From: Plasmopara viticola
Lineage: Eukaryota; Oomycota; Peronosporomycetes; Peronosporales; Peronosporaceae
NCBI GenBank assembly: GCA_001695595.3
Contig: MBPM02000049.1
Coordinates: 310,001 to 374,000, forward strand
Direction: 5' to 3'
DNA length: 64,000 bases
In this document: piece by piece, positions 1-11,854 of the stretch
How positions within the stretch are numbered: the first letter of the stretch is position 1
Layout: each line of letters begins with the position of its first letter
Made by a program: the position numbers and the translations under genes
Notes under the pieces: generated by a model
Database searches by the model: none
What the model saw: the letters and a program-made list of their open reading frames with translations, nothing else
Told to the model about the DNA's origin: nothing

Positions 1-81
1 CACTTGGGCTTTGAACGGTCGACCATGTACCTTCGCAACGTGGTCAAGCCCGTCGTCTTGACTTTTCAAGCCATTGATTAG
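1..81 (+). CDS. 3' end of an unidentified gene (partial)
   Basis: Frame 1 is open from the first base of the window to a TAG at 79-81, giving 26 residues that end in VVKPVVLTFQAID. The composition looks protein-like, and the distance to the next start codon (207 bp) fits oomycete gene spacing. The piece is too short to assign a family. It could also be a chance open stretch, because only the C-terminus is inside the window. Confidence 0.4.
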   Translation, partial: HLGFERSTMYLRNVVKPVVLTFQAID

Positions 82-288
82 CACTTGTAGGGGTACCATT
101 AATTACGTAATCGAGCGGGTCCCGTCAGTTTGCTCTTGATGAAGTGTACATGGAAAAGGGTACACGGTGCCTGGAACCCCGTTTGTGTCGACAGATCCGA
201 TTTATTTTTAAGCCATGAACCGTCGTCCTTTACTTGGAACCTCTCTTGCCGCCACTTCTCGACTCTTTTTTGATAGTCAAGACGCAGT

Positions 289-1401
289 ATGGCCGACCAG
301 CCTCGTGCTGGGTTCCATGACAAGTATCGTACCGGTCGCGTGATTGGCAAAGGTAAAGTGGGTACATTGTGCAACGTTGCAGGGTACGTCACTTTGACAC
401 CTTGTTGCGTAGGTACCTTTTCCATTGTCAAAGAATGCATTGACCGCAACACTGGGGTACGTTTTGCCGTCAAATGCATCAATAAAGTGGCACTCAAGCC
501 CAAAGACCTTTGCAACTTGATGCAAGAGATCCACATTCTTCAATCTGTACGCACAAGTTGACAAATGCAACCTATCGTGCGTACCAATACGCTTAGTGGC
601 CTTTGTTTTAGATTCGTCACCCCAATATTATTGCTTTGCAAGACGTTTATGATGACGATCGAGTGTGCTACTTGGTGATGGAATACGCGGGAGGGGGCGA
701 ACTCTTTGATCGCATCATTGCTAAAGAATATTACACGGAAGCAGAGGCGAAGAGGGTGGTGAAAGTCGTGGCAAAAGTATTGCGGTATTGCCACGCCAAA
801 GGTATCACCCACCGCGATTTAAAACCGGAAAATTTATTGTACGCGGATAAAATCGAGGATTCCGTGCTTAAAATTGCCGATTTTGGCTTTGCCAAACTCG
901 CGACGGACGAGAGCAATATGTCCACAATGTGTGGTACACCCGGGTACTATGCCCCCGAGATCATTCGCAAGCTGCCGTACGATAGCAAGTGTGACATTTG
1001 GAGTCTCGGAGTGGTTGCGTACATTCTGCTCTGTGGTTTCCCACCCTTTTACGAAGAGAACCAAGTGGACGAGATGCGCAAGGTGGGTTACACTTTGCTT
1101 TAAACGATAAATCACAGAGAATCCTCACTCGTTGCGATTTTAGATTTTAAGTGGCGACTTTGAGTTTGTGGCCCCCTATTTTGATGCCGTTTCCCAACAA
1201 GCCAAGGAGCTTATTGGGCACATGCTTGTGGTACAGCCAGCGAAACGGTACACAGCACAACAAGTGCTAGACGATCCGTGGTTTAATGATATTAAAGAGG
1301 CAGACGACGATGTACCAGTTTTGTTAGTGGGCAAAACGATGAAGGCAACTCGGCACCGAACGGCACGCAGCAGATTCGTGCTGGACTCGGCGTCGTTTTA
1401 G
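289..1401 (+). CDS. Calcium/calmodulin-dependent-type Ser/Thr protein kinase (CAMK group)
   Basis: Four exons, 289-352, 413-546, 612-1082 and 1144-1401, join in frame to 308 residues. Introns are 353-412 (GTAAAG..GTAG), 547-611 (GTACGC..TTAG) and 1083-1143 (GTGGGT..TTAG). The protein has a complete kinase domain: glycine loop IGKGTFSIV at residues 19-27, catalytic Lys42, HRDLKPEN at 133-140, DFG at 156, and CGTPGYYAPE ending near 182, followed by DIWSLGVV. The HRD and APE contexts are those of CaMK1-like kinases, which phosphorylate Ser/Thr in the cytosol. The tail after the domain is only about 40 residues and ends in a basic stretch (ATRHRTARSRF). A calmodulin-binding autoinhibitory helix is therefore not obvious, and calcium control is inferred only. 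The start is the first ATG of the frame that gives a usable N-terminus. A CDPK is unlikely because no EF-hands follow. Confidence 0.92.
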
Positions 1402-4400
1402 CCGTGACAAAGACACAGCGACTCGTTAAGGCAACGCGGGCGCTTCCCGTGTGATGCTATCTCAAGTTTGCTGTATGTAGCAATGGACCGGTCTCGGGTC
1501 TTAGCAAAGTAGTGTTGCAAAATAAATGTGGTACAGTAGTGCCGTTCTCAGATACGGTTCGAGATCACAATATTTGCTTTGGACAATAAAGTATTGTTGT
1601 CGGCAGCAGAAACATAACTGAGCCTTAGCCTTTAGATACCATTATTCTATATGCGTATATAATGCTTGCACTAGTGCATGACCACCATGTACAGCTACTT
1701 GCTCGGGAGTTGCGACAGTAGCCTCAGATTTATTCCTTGTCTTTGTAAATGGTAGCGATTAAGCTGCTTACCAGTAAACTGTACCGAAAACGCTATTATC
1801 TACGTTGCTTTTCTCCTACCAATGCAACCATCAATGAAAGTACTGAGAAAGTAACGGATAGTCGCTTTGATCGATACGCAAGACCGAGCAAAACTTATTA
1901 ATGTCTCAGACCGCATACTCTCGTCTCGGTAGCAGGTCTCGAATCGTATGAACTCGAACATCAAAACGAGAAATGCGCTAAGCCTTGGCCTCGTGCGTCA
2001 CGGGGAGTTCGCATGCACTGCGAGGTGCAGATGATTTGACCCCACAACAGTAGCCGAAGCGACAACCTTAGCATTGATTCTGACTTATTGGCGTCAGCCA
2101 AAATTCTACAGATGGCATCTTGGCGGCACTAGCTTTGGAGCAATCAATTACCTGAACCAACGGGCTCAAGGTTTTAGACTAAACTGGTTGTCCCCTGAAA
2201 ATGAGTAATATACGGCTTGTGTAAATGTAGCTGGCCGATACATATAGCTGAAAGTTTGTGTTACATGCTGGCATTTCGCTAAAAGAGGCCTGGCCCTTTC
2301 GGTATTTGTACCAATTTGCCTATTGTAAAATATTGAAGGACCAAGTTTCTGCCTCAATTGCAGTGATCTAGCGCATTTCGAGAATAAAGGTGATGACCGA
2401 AAACATAATATTGCTCAGTCTTCAAAGCGCAATCTATCGCACACGTCGATCCCGTCACACCTGGTAGCGCTTGTTGCTCTGGCAAATTGTGTATCTAAAC
2501 ATCCGGAATGGATTGAGCTGCCTCTTTGCATATGTCGTATGAGTAATTCGACTCATATTCAAGAGTTCCTGGTTTGTATGGCTAAGAATTCTGGTCGTTC
2601 ATACCAATCCACTACCAAGCTCAGTACATACAAAAAAACTTATAAAGCATCGTTTATCGGACCTTTTCTAGTTACTTGGCGTACACCACCAATCTTTTTA
2701 ATGCAATTTGATGTAGTCTTAAAAGATATTACCATCGTCAGGACTCCGAACCTCGCTTGAAACTTGAGGTGCCGCTAGCACCTCTTCAACGTACCCCCGC
2801 GCTGGACCTTGTTGGTGAAGCAAATTTGGGTGGCCATACTATTGATAAAACTGAAAAGCCGAGTTCTTTTGAGTACTTATGAGATTGTGCTCTTAAAGCA
2901 GTTTAAAGTAAATTGACCTTCGGAGAGCTTACCTGAGACGCACAGCGGTCATTCGGTTGACGAGGTCGTGGGTTGCATCGTCCAAGAAGAACATCTCCTC
3001 CTCATATACCTCAAGAGTCTAGGGTCGTCCACAATCTATCCGCCTGAATTAGTTCGTGAGTCATGCAATCGGTTGCGCAGGTTTTGCCGCTTTCCACCGA
3101 AGTACAACATGAATCGATGTATGAGTGGCCTTCTCCTTATTGGACTCCATATTTGAAAAGGGTTGTGAAGTAGAGGCGCTTTTAAGGGCGCCAAAAGCTG
3201 TCTAGATCATCCCACTTGTTGAAGCCGTCCGAAGCCATTGCGATCCAGAAACAAAAGCAACGAGTGCTATGTGTATAAGCTGCGGCTTTTCAGCCCACTG
3301 ACGCGAGAGCAGAATGGAATACTTTATACTCTTCCGCGTAAGGCAAATTAAAAATTGTGTTATGCCGGCGATAAACCCTTGCACTCATCACCGACTTTCT
3401 GTGCGTGTTCGAAAGCTGATCAAAAAGTGGCGACTAGCTTATGTTTATTAAAGCTGAACCATGCAGTGGTTTCTGCCCAAGCAACCCTTTCAAGGATGGA
3501 TGTGTTGCCCACCAATATGTCCTGTACACTTCAACAGAATTGACAAACAGATACTATGAGATCGAAATGGGGTGGTGCGATCAATGCTTAACGGCGATCA
3601 GAATGCCAAATGGTATGAGGTTTTGTGAATGTCACAATACCTGTAAAACGCTTCAAAAACGCTTGATGTTTGAAGACATGATTGTTTCGACCATTACGGG
3701 CTTCCGCTCATATATTTCTTCTACGATATACCCGTCGATAGCCGCTTTAGAAGGCTCGTGAAGCTTATTTGTATTGCCAAAGACAGCTATAAAGATCATG
3801 AGTACTGATAGACTTTGTGCCTACAGCAACAAATGTGTGCTCTAAAACATACTGCGCAGTACATAAGCGAAGGCACCGGATTTGTCGACCGACAGTTGAG
3901 TTTGTAACTAACAATGCAGTCCAAGCTTTATACATGTAAACGGACTACTACAAACCTAGCGTTCCGTGAACTCCTCGAAGAACAAAGTCTTCTAGGCTCA
4001 GGTACCTGGCTTTGCAGAATAAATGCCGATTCACATGATATGCGAACATAAACAAAGAATAATTATAGAAGGGATTTAGTATTTCGATTGATACGTAAAT
4101 TTCTTTTCATAAGAATTTGCGCTAAGGGGGGTTAAGCGTTGTTAAAGACTTAAGGCCAGCCGCTAGAAAAAAGAAAAATCGGTGTCTACAAGCAAAATTG
4201 GCACCGTTTTATCGAAAAGAACAATGCATTACAGAGGTGCTGACGGCACTTCAGAGACCTGAAGTCGTGAGGGTTGTAAATCTCTAAGCACCAATAATAT
4301 GAGTGCGTCAGCATACATTTGACAGAAACGACGGAGTACGCCGACCAACGTCCTTCTAAGTAGTTGAAGGGCCCTCGATGAGAAATTTTAGTCATACCGC

Positions 4401-6592
4401 GGCTTACTGCCACCGCCAAAGGCTGAGGGGGCCGAGGCCCAATAAATATGTGCACTTTGAGCGACCGGCCGAAATAATCGGAGACCTCGGGCTAAGACTC
4501 GCGGCGGCCAAGCAAATTGGAAAGGTTATACCTTCCATAAATAAAAGTCAATAATCACTATTTTGGCCTCGAGAGTCCGGGGCCGTTATGTCAAAGCTGT
4601 GGCCTGATCACCGGGATCGACCTCGATAGCAATCCCAAGCGCAGACATTTGGTCGCGTAGGAGCTGCTTCTTCCTACGGGAAAGGTATAAGGCCGAGGAA
4701 TAGCAACCTCCTTTGGTGCTTATTGACCTCACAGACTTGCACCACTCTCACGTGGAGTGCGCTTCAAGAAAAGGCACTATCACGGGTGGCGAGCTTACCC
4801 GCATCACCAAATTACTAGAACGACTCTGGCACAACATCCCAACGGCCGTTGTAATATGTAATTAGATGCAATTAGAGATCCAAGGTCTCTTGGTAGAGTG
4901 CTCGGGCATACTCTGGAACAACACTTAGAGCTTTACCTTCCAGCAGCTGGTTTATAAAACAGCTAGAGCCGAGCCATGTTAAAAATGAGTTGTTTTATGA
5001 CCGATCTAGCCAGGTCTTGGGCATTAAGACGCTCACTCATTTTCATAACACTTTCCCCAGCTGTATCGTAGTGGTGGCCGTATAAGAATATCGGGTGCAA
5101 GCCGCCCTTCTTTCCTGACTTCCTGACGGCACTCAGTGATTGTATTGAAGGAACTTTAGCGTTATGCTAAAAGATCACAGATAATTGCCGTAGTATTGCG
5201 CTGTAGCAATGGCTTTATCCGGACCCATTTCCTTACATTGAGGCCATATGTCGAGTATTTTATGAGAAGCGTTTGCGGCACGCAATGCTGACGAGTGTTC
5301 TGCTCGGCGCCATGGCCTGTATCGACGGAGCGATGAACATCCAAAATATTGAATATTTCTTGTTCCGTTGCCAGGAGAGCGAGGAGACTCGCTCGAAACG
5401 GTGCCTTGCATCAATAACGGTAGTGAGCGAATCACATAGCCCCTTTAGTCTCGGCCACTGTATTGGTTTTCTCGGACCCTAGACCCTAGTACCAACCGAA
5501 GAATGTGTCGAGGGTTGCTATCTTCGAATTCACCCTCTATTCTCGGTTATTAACATTGGCGATCTCGTCAATGAGGAGAATTCAGGTTGGGTCTTACCCG
5601 TCATAACTAAGAGCAAAGGGCTGTTTTTGATAGCGCTGAGACCTGTTTGCAGCCATAGCGGGCAAAGGTCGAGCCGAGTGCTCGGTGGAGCTCCAGCACC
5701 GTTACGCATGATGTTCATTTCTCGAAACCAAACATCCTTCGGGCCACCGAGCGATGTAGCGCGATGGGTACTGCGGTGTAGAAGGAGGCTATCAATGAGC
5801 GCCTCTTTAGCGGGCATAGATTTCAAGTTCGCCGTCGTTGGCGCAGCCGTAGCCTTCGTGGTAGGCGCAGCCTTTGTTTAGCGGTAAAAAGCTGAAAAAA
5901 AGCCTCAAAAGAATGGTGCACCCTGATCGGGATACTAAATTCCTATTTTTATCGCAGATTTGGAATTTGCGCACAATTCAAATTAGAGTTAGGACCAAAA
6001 GTGCCTAATATCACACCAGCAAGAAATGGCCAAGGTAACGGCACTTGCCAATGCAGGAAGTGACTAAATGTCACGCTTAAGGTCGACGCTACAATCCTTG
6101 ACCAGTCGACCACAATCTCCATCTTTTTCGTGCAACGCGTTCCCTAGATTTACACCAGACTCACCAGATTTGATGCTCCTTTTCCTAGGGTAAAGCCAAG
6201 AATGTAGTGATTAAGATGCTAAGTGCAGCGGGCACGGGGTACGTGCCGTTCGTGCGTGTTTATGGAACAGTAAAACAACCACTCATTCCGTCGCGTGCAG
6301 GTTCTTTTACACCACGACCAAGAATCCTCGAAACGTTACGAGAAAACTTTCCTTACGCAAGGTAGAGCAGGCACTCGATAACGCGAGCACTCTTGGGACA
6401 TAGCTGACTTGTTTTTGCCTCTTTACGCATCACAGTACGACCCAATTGTCCGCCAGCATGTGATTTTTAACGAGACCAAGATCAAAAAGGGATAAGTGCA
6501 AACACGTTAGCGATTAGCGATTAGAGGCACGCACGCATTCAACACGTAAATTGTTACGGGATTGGCCGGAATCTCTGCTTGCGGCTTTCTTT
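1402..6592. other. AT-rich intergenic desert with repeat relics
   Basis: There is no convincing gene in these 5.2 kb. Open frames are short and lack codon structure. The longest, at 3441-3761 on the plus strand (106 codons, Cys-rich), matches nothing I recognise. A decayed gypsy 3' end is listed separately at 2539-3156. A GC-richer patch at about 4380-4800 and another at 5600-5880 may be old insertions of unknown origin. The last 100 bp precede the 3' end of the minus-strand CDK gene. Confidence 0.6.
2539..3156 (+). mobile_element. Probable relic of a Ty3/gypsy integrase C-terminus and chromodomain
   Basis: At 2539-2760 the frame contains KTYKASFIGPFLV, close to the FIGPF.V signature at the C-terminal end of gypsy integrases. 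About 200 bp downstream, 2968-3095, an open stretch (EEHLLLIYLKSLGSS, then ELVRESCNRLRRF) has the rhythm of the terminal chromodomain of chromoviruses. The pieces lie in order on one strand and are separated by stops and frame changes, as expected of an old dead copy. No LTR was located. The match is from remembered motifs and is weak for each piece alone. Confidence 0.4.
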
Positions 6593-7792
6593 TTACAAAA
6601 GTCGCCGTCCTTTAATCGTAAATGCACGGCTAGTGTCGGACGCGACTACGGCGTCAGGATCGTCCCCACTTGACGGGTCGATGCGGTCAGGCGTGGCTAC
6701 GATAATCAACTCACTCAAAGATGCCAGCTCGGGTTTCTCGTGGAAGAAGGGATGCTGGAGGGCGGTGCCGACTGCAATGCGCTGTTTGGGATTCAATGCC
6801 AGCATCTGCGCCAGTAAATCCACACCCGCCGCCGACAGCATTGGAAATTGCTCGGCGAGTGGCGTCGGCTTCGTGTCTTTGAACCGAAGATAGAATGGCA
6901 AGTGCCTCGCGTCGTCCCATCCATTTTCACTTGGGGAGCCCAAAGCCGCAAAGAGTTGACTGAGCTGCTCAATGTCCGAGGCGCCGTCCGCCAGTGGCCG
7001 TCGGAGAAGCATTTCCGCAAAGATACAGCCGACAGACCACACGTCGACCTCGAAGCCATACCTTTCTTCGCCGAAAAAGAGTTCAGGCGCTCGGTACGCT
7101 CTCGTCACCACTTGGACCGATCTCTTGCGCTTCTTCTTCTCACTTGCAGCATCGTCTCGATCCGTGTCTCCCTCTTCTTCCTCTGTCGAGATGACGGTGG
7201 CCATGCCAAAATCAGTAATCTTGGCGCAACATTGCGTCTTTGAGACCAAGAGATTATTCGGCTTGAGATCACGATGGAGGATGCCACGCGAATGCAGCTC
7301 TTGCACGCCCCGCAAAAGCATTTTCAAGTACGCCTTGACTTGCGCCACGTCGAGCGTCGGCACGCTCTCGGTCGCGCTGATGAGCGCCTCGAGATCGCTG
7401 TCCATGTGCTCGAGTACCAAATAGAGCTTGCCACGGCGCTCAATGACGTCCACGAGCTACGTGAACACGACCAATTACTTTGCTGCTTCATGGTGCCATC
7501 TGTACCCATCATGCCCGTTCCGCACCTGTACCACGTGCTTGGCCCCTTGGCACGTCGCAAGGATCTCGGCTTCGTGCCGCCCTGTCTTTAGCGACCCCTG
7601 AATCTTCTTAAGCGCCACTCGCGCGCCCGACTCGACGTGGCAGCCTAGATATACAGTACCATAAGTGCCACGTCCTATCTCTCCGTGCTGCTCGTACGCC
7701 CCCACGCGCTTCCACCCGTTCGTGCCCATCCGGCGCTTCATCGCCGTCTGGCTATTCTTATCGTACCCAAGCGTCGCATTTCCACCAATCAT
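6593..7792 (-). CDS. Cyclin-dependent kinase, CDK7/CDK20-like
   Basis: Two exons on the minus strand, 7792-7526 and 7456-6593, separated by a 69-bp intron (GTGCGG..CGTAG, phase 0), give 376 residues. Landmarks are: glycine loop GRGTYGTVY (40-48), Lys62 in VALKK, LEHMDSDLEALI, QVKAYLKMLLRGVQELH, HRDLKPNNLL (150-159), DFG (171-173), TRAYRAPEL (near 208-216) and DVWSVGCIFAEMLLRRP. The order and spacing match CMGC kinases. The HRDLKPNN motif and the DIEQL..LFAALGSP block resemble CDK7 and CDK20 (CCRK). A highly charged insert (EEEEGDTDRDD..KKKRKR, about 180-202) sits in the activation segment before the APE motif, and there is no PSTAIRE helix. Cyclin or ciliary-kinase partners are family knowledge and are not shown here. 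Starts at 7741 or 7726 are alternatives to 7792. Confidence 0.88.
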
Positions 7793-8078
7793 ACGGGAGC
7801 TGCGACGCGGGGGGGGTACAGCGACCGAACAGCGTTGGCACGGCCAGTTACGGCGTCGACGAGTTAGAGCTTTCGTTTAGTGACGCTGGGCCTTTGCATC
7901 TGAGTATGGGGGCGCGGTTTAGAACCCGTCGCCCTAAAAGGAGCGGCGAGACGGAAAAACAGGCTCGGACTTAACTTTTCGTCACTCTCGCGCCGCCCAC
8001 TTGGAGCCTTCCGGTCGCTTCTTGCACGCTTCACTCACCTCTTTCTACCGACTTCCCCCGCCACACGTCCAGTGACCG
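7793..8078. promoter_or_regulatory. Divergent promoter region between the CDK gene and the small-family gene
   Basis: A 286-bp gap separates two start codons facing apart. It contains an eight-G run at about 7810-7817 and, near the right end, a pyrimidine-rich CACTCACC/TTTC tract at about 8030-8045. That tract resembles a loose oomycete initiator about 40 bp before the ATG at 8079. No TATA box is evident. Confidence 0.4.
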
Positions 8079-8522
8079 ATGGCGATACAAAAGACGGCCA
8101 AGAGCGTGCGATGGTCCACCGTCACGGTGTACGAGTTTGGCGTGGCACTGGGCGGTAGTGCCGTGCCCCGCCGTGGTGGCCCGGCCGTCGGCCTCGCGTG
8201 CACGCCGTTGCAAGTCTGGAGCACGACGCTGGACACGGTTCGGCGGTGCGGCGACCTCGCACTGACACGACCGGGCGTGGCGCCCACTGCCGATGGCCAC
8301 GAGCGCCAGGAACGAGTCGACGCGCTCGAGCGGCACGAGCAGCGCAAGCGCCGCGTGCAGCGTGCACGGAGAGTGCGCTGGCTCAAGCCTCTTGAGCGCA
8401 TTACGATGCTGACCAAGGCCGGGTGCAGCGAGGAGCGCATTTACCGCATGATGATGGAGAGCTCGGACATTGCCATGTCGAGGAGACTGTGTGCCTCGAT
8501 ACAGCGACGAGTAGCTGCATAG
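8079..8522 (+). CDS. Small stramenopile-type protein, 'VRW..VT.YEFGV.LGGS' family, paralogue 1
   Basis: A single-exon 147-residue protein. An in-frame TGA lies six bases before the ATG, so this start is firm. After a short leader the first block is VRWSTVTVYEFGVALGGSAVP followed by a GGP..GL turn (residues about 10-40). The middle is basic and charged (RHEQRKRRVQRARRVRW). A second block at about 110-145 reads LERITMLTKAGCSEERIY and ends in SRRLC. Both blocks recur in the genes at 11855 and 16672. The layout recalls stramenopile proteins with a VSFS.V.VREY..LGDNP block followed by an 'R..LL..G.S..EI' block. No enzymatic motif, signal peptide or membrane segment is visible, so the function is unknown. 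GC at third positions is very high compared with the surrounding intergenic DNA. This copy lacks the PEFTWTTRVGEMAECVEGVHRF segment of the other two. Confidence 0.78.
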   Translation: MAIQKTAKSVRWSTVTVYEFGVALGGSAVPRRGGPAVGLACTPLQVWSTTLDTVRRCGDLALTRPGVAPTADGHERQERVDALERHEQRKRRVQRARRVRWLKPLERITMLTKAGCSEERIYRMMMESSDIAMSRRLCASIQRRVAA

Positions 8523-11500
8523 ATACGTAGAGAGCGAAGTCGAAGACGAAGGAGAATGGCGCTGCGTGCGTCGGCGTAGGAACGAGTAGAGTACACTGGA
8601 CAATGAAGGACTATTTACCTGTGTTATTGGACGGCTCCTAGGTCTTCAGTTCTAGTTGCTGGTGTGAAGGATGCGTGCTGGTCCCGCACTAGACAGTGGG
8701 TGCTGCGTAGCAGGTGGTTTCACGACTATGTGTACCATGCTACCATATACAAACACACTCTTTGCGCTAGCTAGATAGGAGGGCTAATGCTTCTATTGTT
8801 TCCATCACTCACGACGTTGATACGTCGCTAAGCAATCTCTCATCTACCGGCGTCTACAAGCATGCCATCGCTGCTTTGAAGCCGCTTGAAGCCACGATTA
8901 CACACAGTTTGAGGGTCTAGCATCCAAGAAATGCGATCGTCGTTGTGGCCAGCATTGTAACGCGCGCTAACGGCATCGACTTTGCTGAGGCCACGTCCAT
9001 CATTTTACGTGTACTTTTACTTGCTCCTTTATTGGGACTTTATTTTGATAGGAACGTCTTGAAATGACTAGGGCATAAGAAGGAATGGACGGAATGAAGG
9101 AGACGTTTTGAGGTCCTTTTACCTTTTTTCGCAATTTTCAGATTTACTTGATCAGATTTTGTCGTATCGAGCAACATACGCATTTTTGCGATCCGTCGGG
9201 ACGCGGAAATTAAGGTACATGAACATTTCGCAGCCTCATAGTTCCTAGACATTGTAATTTGTCACAATGTTTCAAAGGGCTTAGAAACGCTTCGGCCTTC
9301 ACTCCGTTGTGACAAATTAGATTAAAGGCATGCATTGTCTGGACCTCCGCTCATGCGGCTCTTTCATCATATGCGATTCGATAGTCATCAACGTGAACTG
9401 GGCCATTTCGACGAACTTTGGGACATCGACAGGCAACGCAGTCATTTCTGATGCTGAGGCTGCTGCAAAATGAGAAAAGACTGAAGAGGAAAGACAGGTG
9501 TCAGGGTGGAATGCAGATACCGAATTATCAATGCGAGGACATAAATATTAATTCGGCTATGGTAGTACTTTTTCCATCTCTTCAGAAAAACAATAGTGAC
9601 CTTTTAAATTTTTATATCACCAGCCATTATAAACCGGGTATATAAAAACATGGACAAATATTATAGTATTAGCAGACGTGCAATTTTCGAAACGTAATAT
9701 TAAATTACCGATGCTGACGCTTCTCTAGCAACATCACGAGTAAAGAGCGTCCATTGATTTTGTCGAGAAAAATGCAAGCACCATTTGAGGCTCTTAGATC
9801 TTGAGGCGTCTGTGTATACAGCACCAACACAGCGTTTAAAGGAAAAAGATGCACAAAAGGGCAAGACCATTTTCAGCTTTTGCTGCCGAACGATCACTGC
9901 GTGCTGGCACCATCACGTGGAAATTTAAAATGGGCAAGTGTATATTTCTTACGTGGTTATCGGAAATTTATCTAAATAGTATGCCAGGCCCTGGTGAAGG
10001 ATTGAATTCAATTGATATTGGCCCGAAATTTCAAAATTTAGAACTACTCAAAGCGGAGGAATTCTTTAGCGCGTTTATTTTCGAATTCGGGCCTTCTAAA
10101 TCGCGTCAAAAGACTATTTGCTGGAGAATCAAGATGTATTTAAATTGTCAAGAAGCAGATACGCACTTTTTTCTGTTTTAGTAAAGACATTAGTATCACA
10201 CGCAGTTTATGTCATAGCACGCCGCAAAATTCACAATTGGCCGTGCCAAGTGAGCTTCAAGAGCTTGGTGGTGTCTGTCTCAAGTCGCATTAAAGAAGCT
10301 AGTTGAAGTCTGTTGTGGGGTGGATTTACCAAGTGCGCATCTACCAAAGGGAGTTCAACAAGAACTTCTTGCGCATTGGTGATTGAAACAGGCTAGAGCG
10401 CTACCCACGAATCAAATCAATCTTGTCATGGTGTGTTGTCGAATTCTCTTGTGATGCATGATCAGACAGAGATAATAAACTTAGTTAGTACGCAGGTCCA
10501 GATAGCTTTGTGCTGCAGGCACCGCAAATGTACCTCAAAGTTCTCCACTACATTTGGTATACATTAGTTCAGCCTCCTGACTGGATTGACTGTTTTCTCG
10601 GACAATGGTATAGGCACTTAACCTTTCTAAAGTTCCTAGTAGGATTCCAGCGCAGCCTACAATGTTCATTTGCGACATGAGCCAAGGGTCACCATCAATG
10701 ATGAGAAAGTAACGTCGGGCAGTAACGCTGCTCTGACTTTTTTGAATATCGTCGTATAAACCGTCACGTTGATCTTTATTGACAAGAAGATGAAAATTCA
10801 TTGCAATCGCTACATCCCATTCTAGTAAGCTCTACAACATCCGCGAGCATTGCTACTCTTTTTACTTCCTAAAAGAGCAAATCTTTGGGGTACAGAAGGA
10901 TGGGATGCAAACTTACTAAATTTTAATAAAGCCAGCAGCTTTAACTTACCGTTCAAGATAGCTTTCATACGTAAAACGTTGACACTTATCAAAAGATTCC
11001 ATTCCCGTTTTTCCAGAATTAATAGTAAAGGGCGGTCATAAAAAGAGCTGAATCAGCTTCGAGATACTCATAAGATGAAAGAGCAGCCTTTCACATAAAG
11101 GTATTGGCATTCTTTTAGCAATATTATCGTGTTTTCCATACCTTCTCTTACGTAATATGTTGCTCACATGAGATCAATACATGGCGAGCCACATGCCTCA
11201 AAAATTATTATATTGTCGAGTCGCATAATGCGTCACATACTCGTCCTTTCTCGTAATTTTAGTACGTGACGCCACAATCGTCTTCATTGAGCACGGAATA
11301 GTACCGTCGTTAGACCATTGACAAGCTTTTAAAATTAGTAACCTTATTCTCGCTGTTATAAATCCAGAAAGATGCAGCTGTTTCGGCGATAAGCGGCGTT
11401 TGTGGTGAGAAAGGCGTAATTCCGCCTACTCATTTATATCAAGCCCCCTTCTACCTGCACGGCCATATTACATACTGGATTTGGGCTCAGCAGAGAACTA

Positions 11501-11854
11501 TATTAGTACGATTTGTAGCAATATTATCAGAACATATTCATGTGATTGCAAACTTCCCCCTCCATTTAGTGTTCGGACATGAGAGCATCTCCAAGATTTT
11601 CATGACAAGAGCAGTGTTTACTTTGCAATTGCAAGCTTTGGCCCAAAAGTTGATACAAAAAGGATATCAAGACTAGCTGCGTCTTTATTCATATACTTTG
11701 CATTGATTCCAATATCCTATAATAAAGATCAATATACCGTTCGCCCTTCCTCTACAATCGGCGCAGCAAGACCTTCGATCGCTACTTGTCCGAAGCACTA
11801 TCATGATCCATTTGCTGCTTGTAGTGTGCTAGTAATTACATGGCCGTCTTGACT
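8523..11854. other. AT-rich intergenic desert
   Basis: There is no supportable gene in 3.3 kb. Short frames at 9418-9645, 9849-10181 (both plus) and 10535-10801 (minus) have no recognisable domain. The first ends in a HYKPG-like string and the last in SSQEAEL, which faintly recall retrotransposon RNase H ends, but neither is strong enough to call an element. The AT content is high throughout. Confidence 0.55.

Noticed and set aside
3441..3761. 106-codon Cys-containing plus-strand frame
   Set aside because: No signal peptide, effector motif or domain; it lies within AT-rich repeat DNA.
6848..7243. Long plus-strand frames across the CDK gene
   Set aside because: They are antisense to a well-supported kinase and arise from its GC-rich codons.
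10535..10801. Minus-strand frame with SSQEAEL, suspected copia RNase H
   Set aside because: Only one short motif agrees, and the conserved residues around it are missing.
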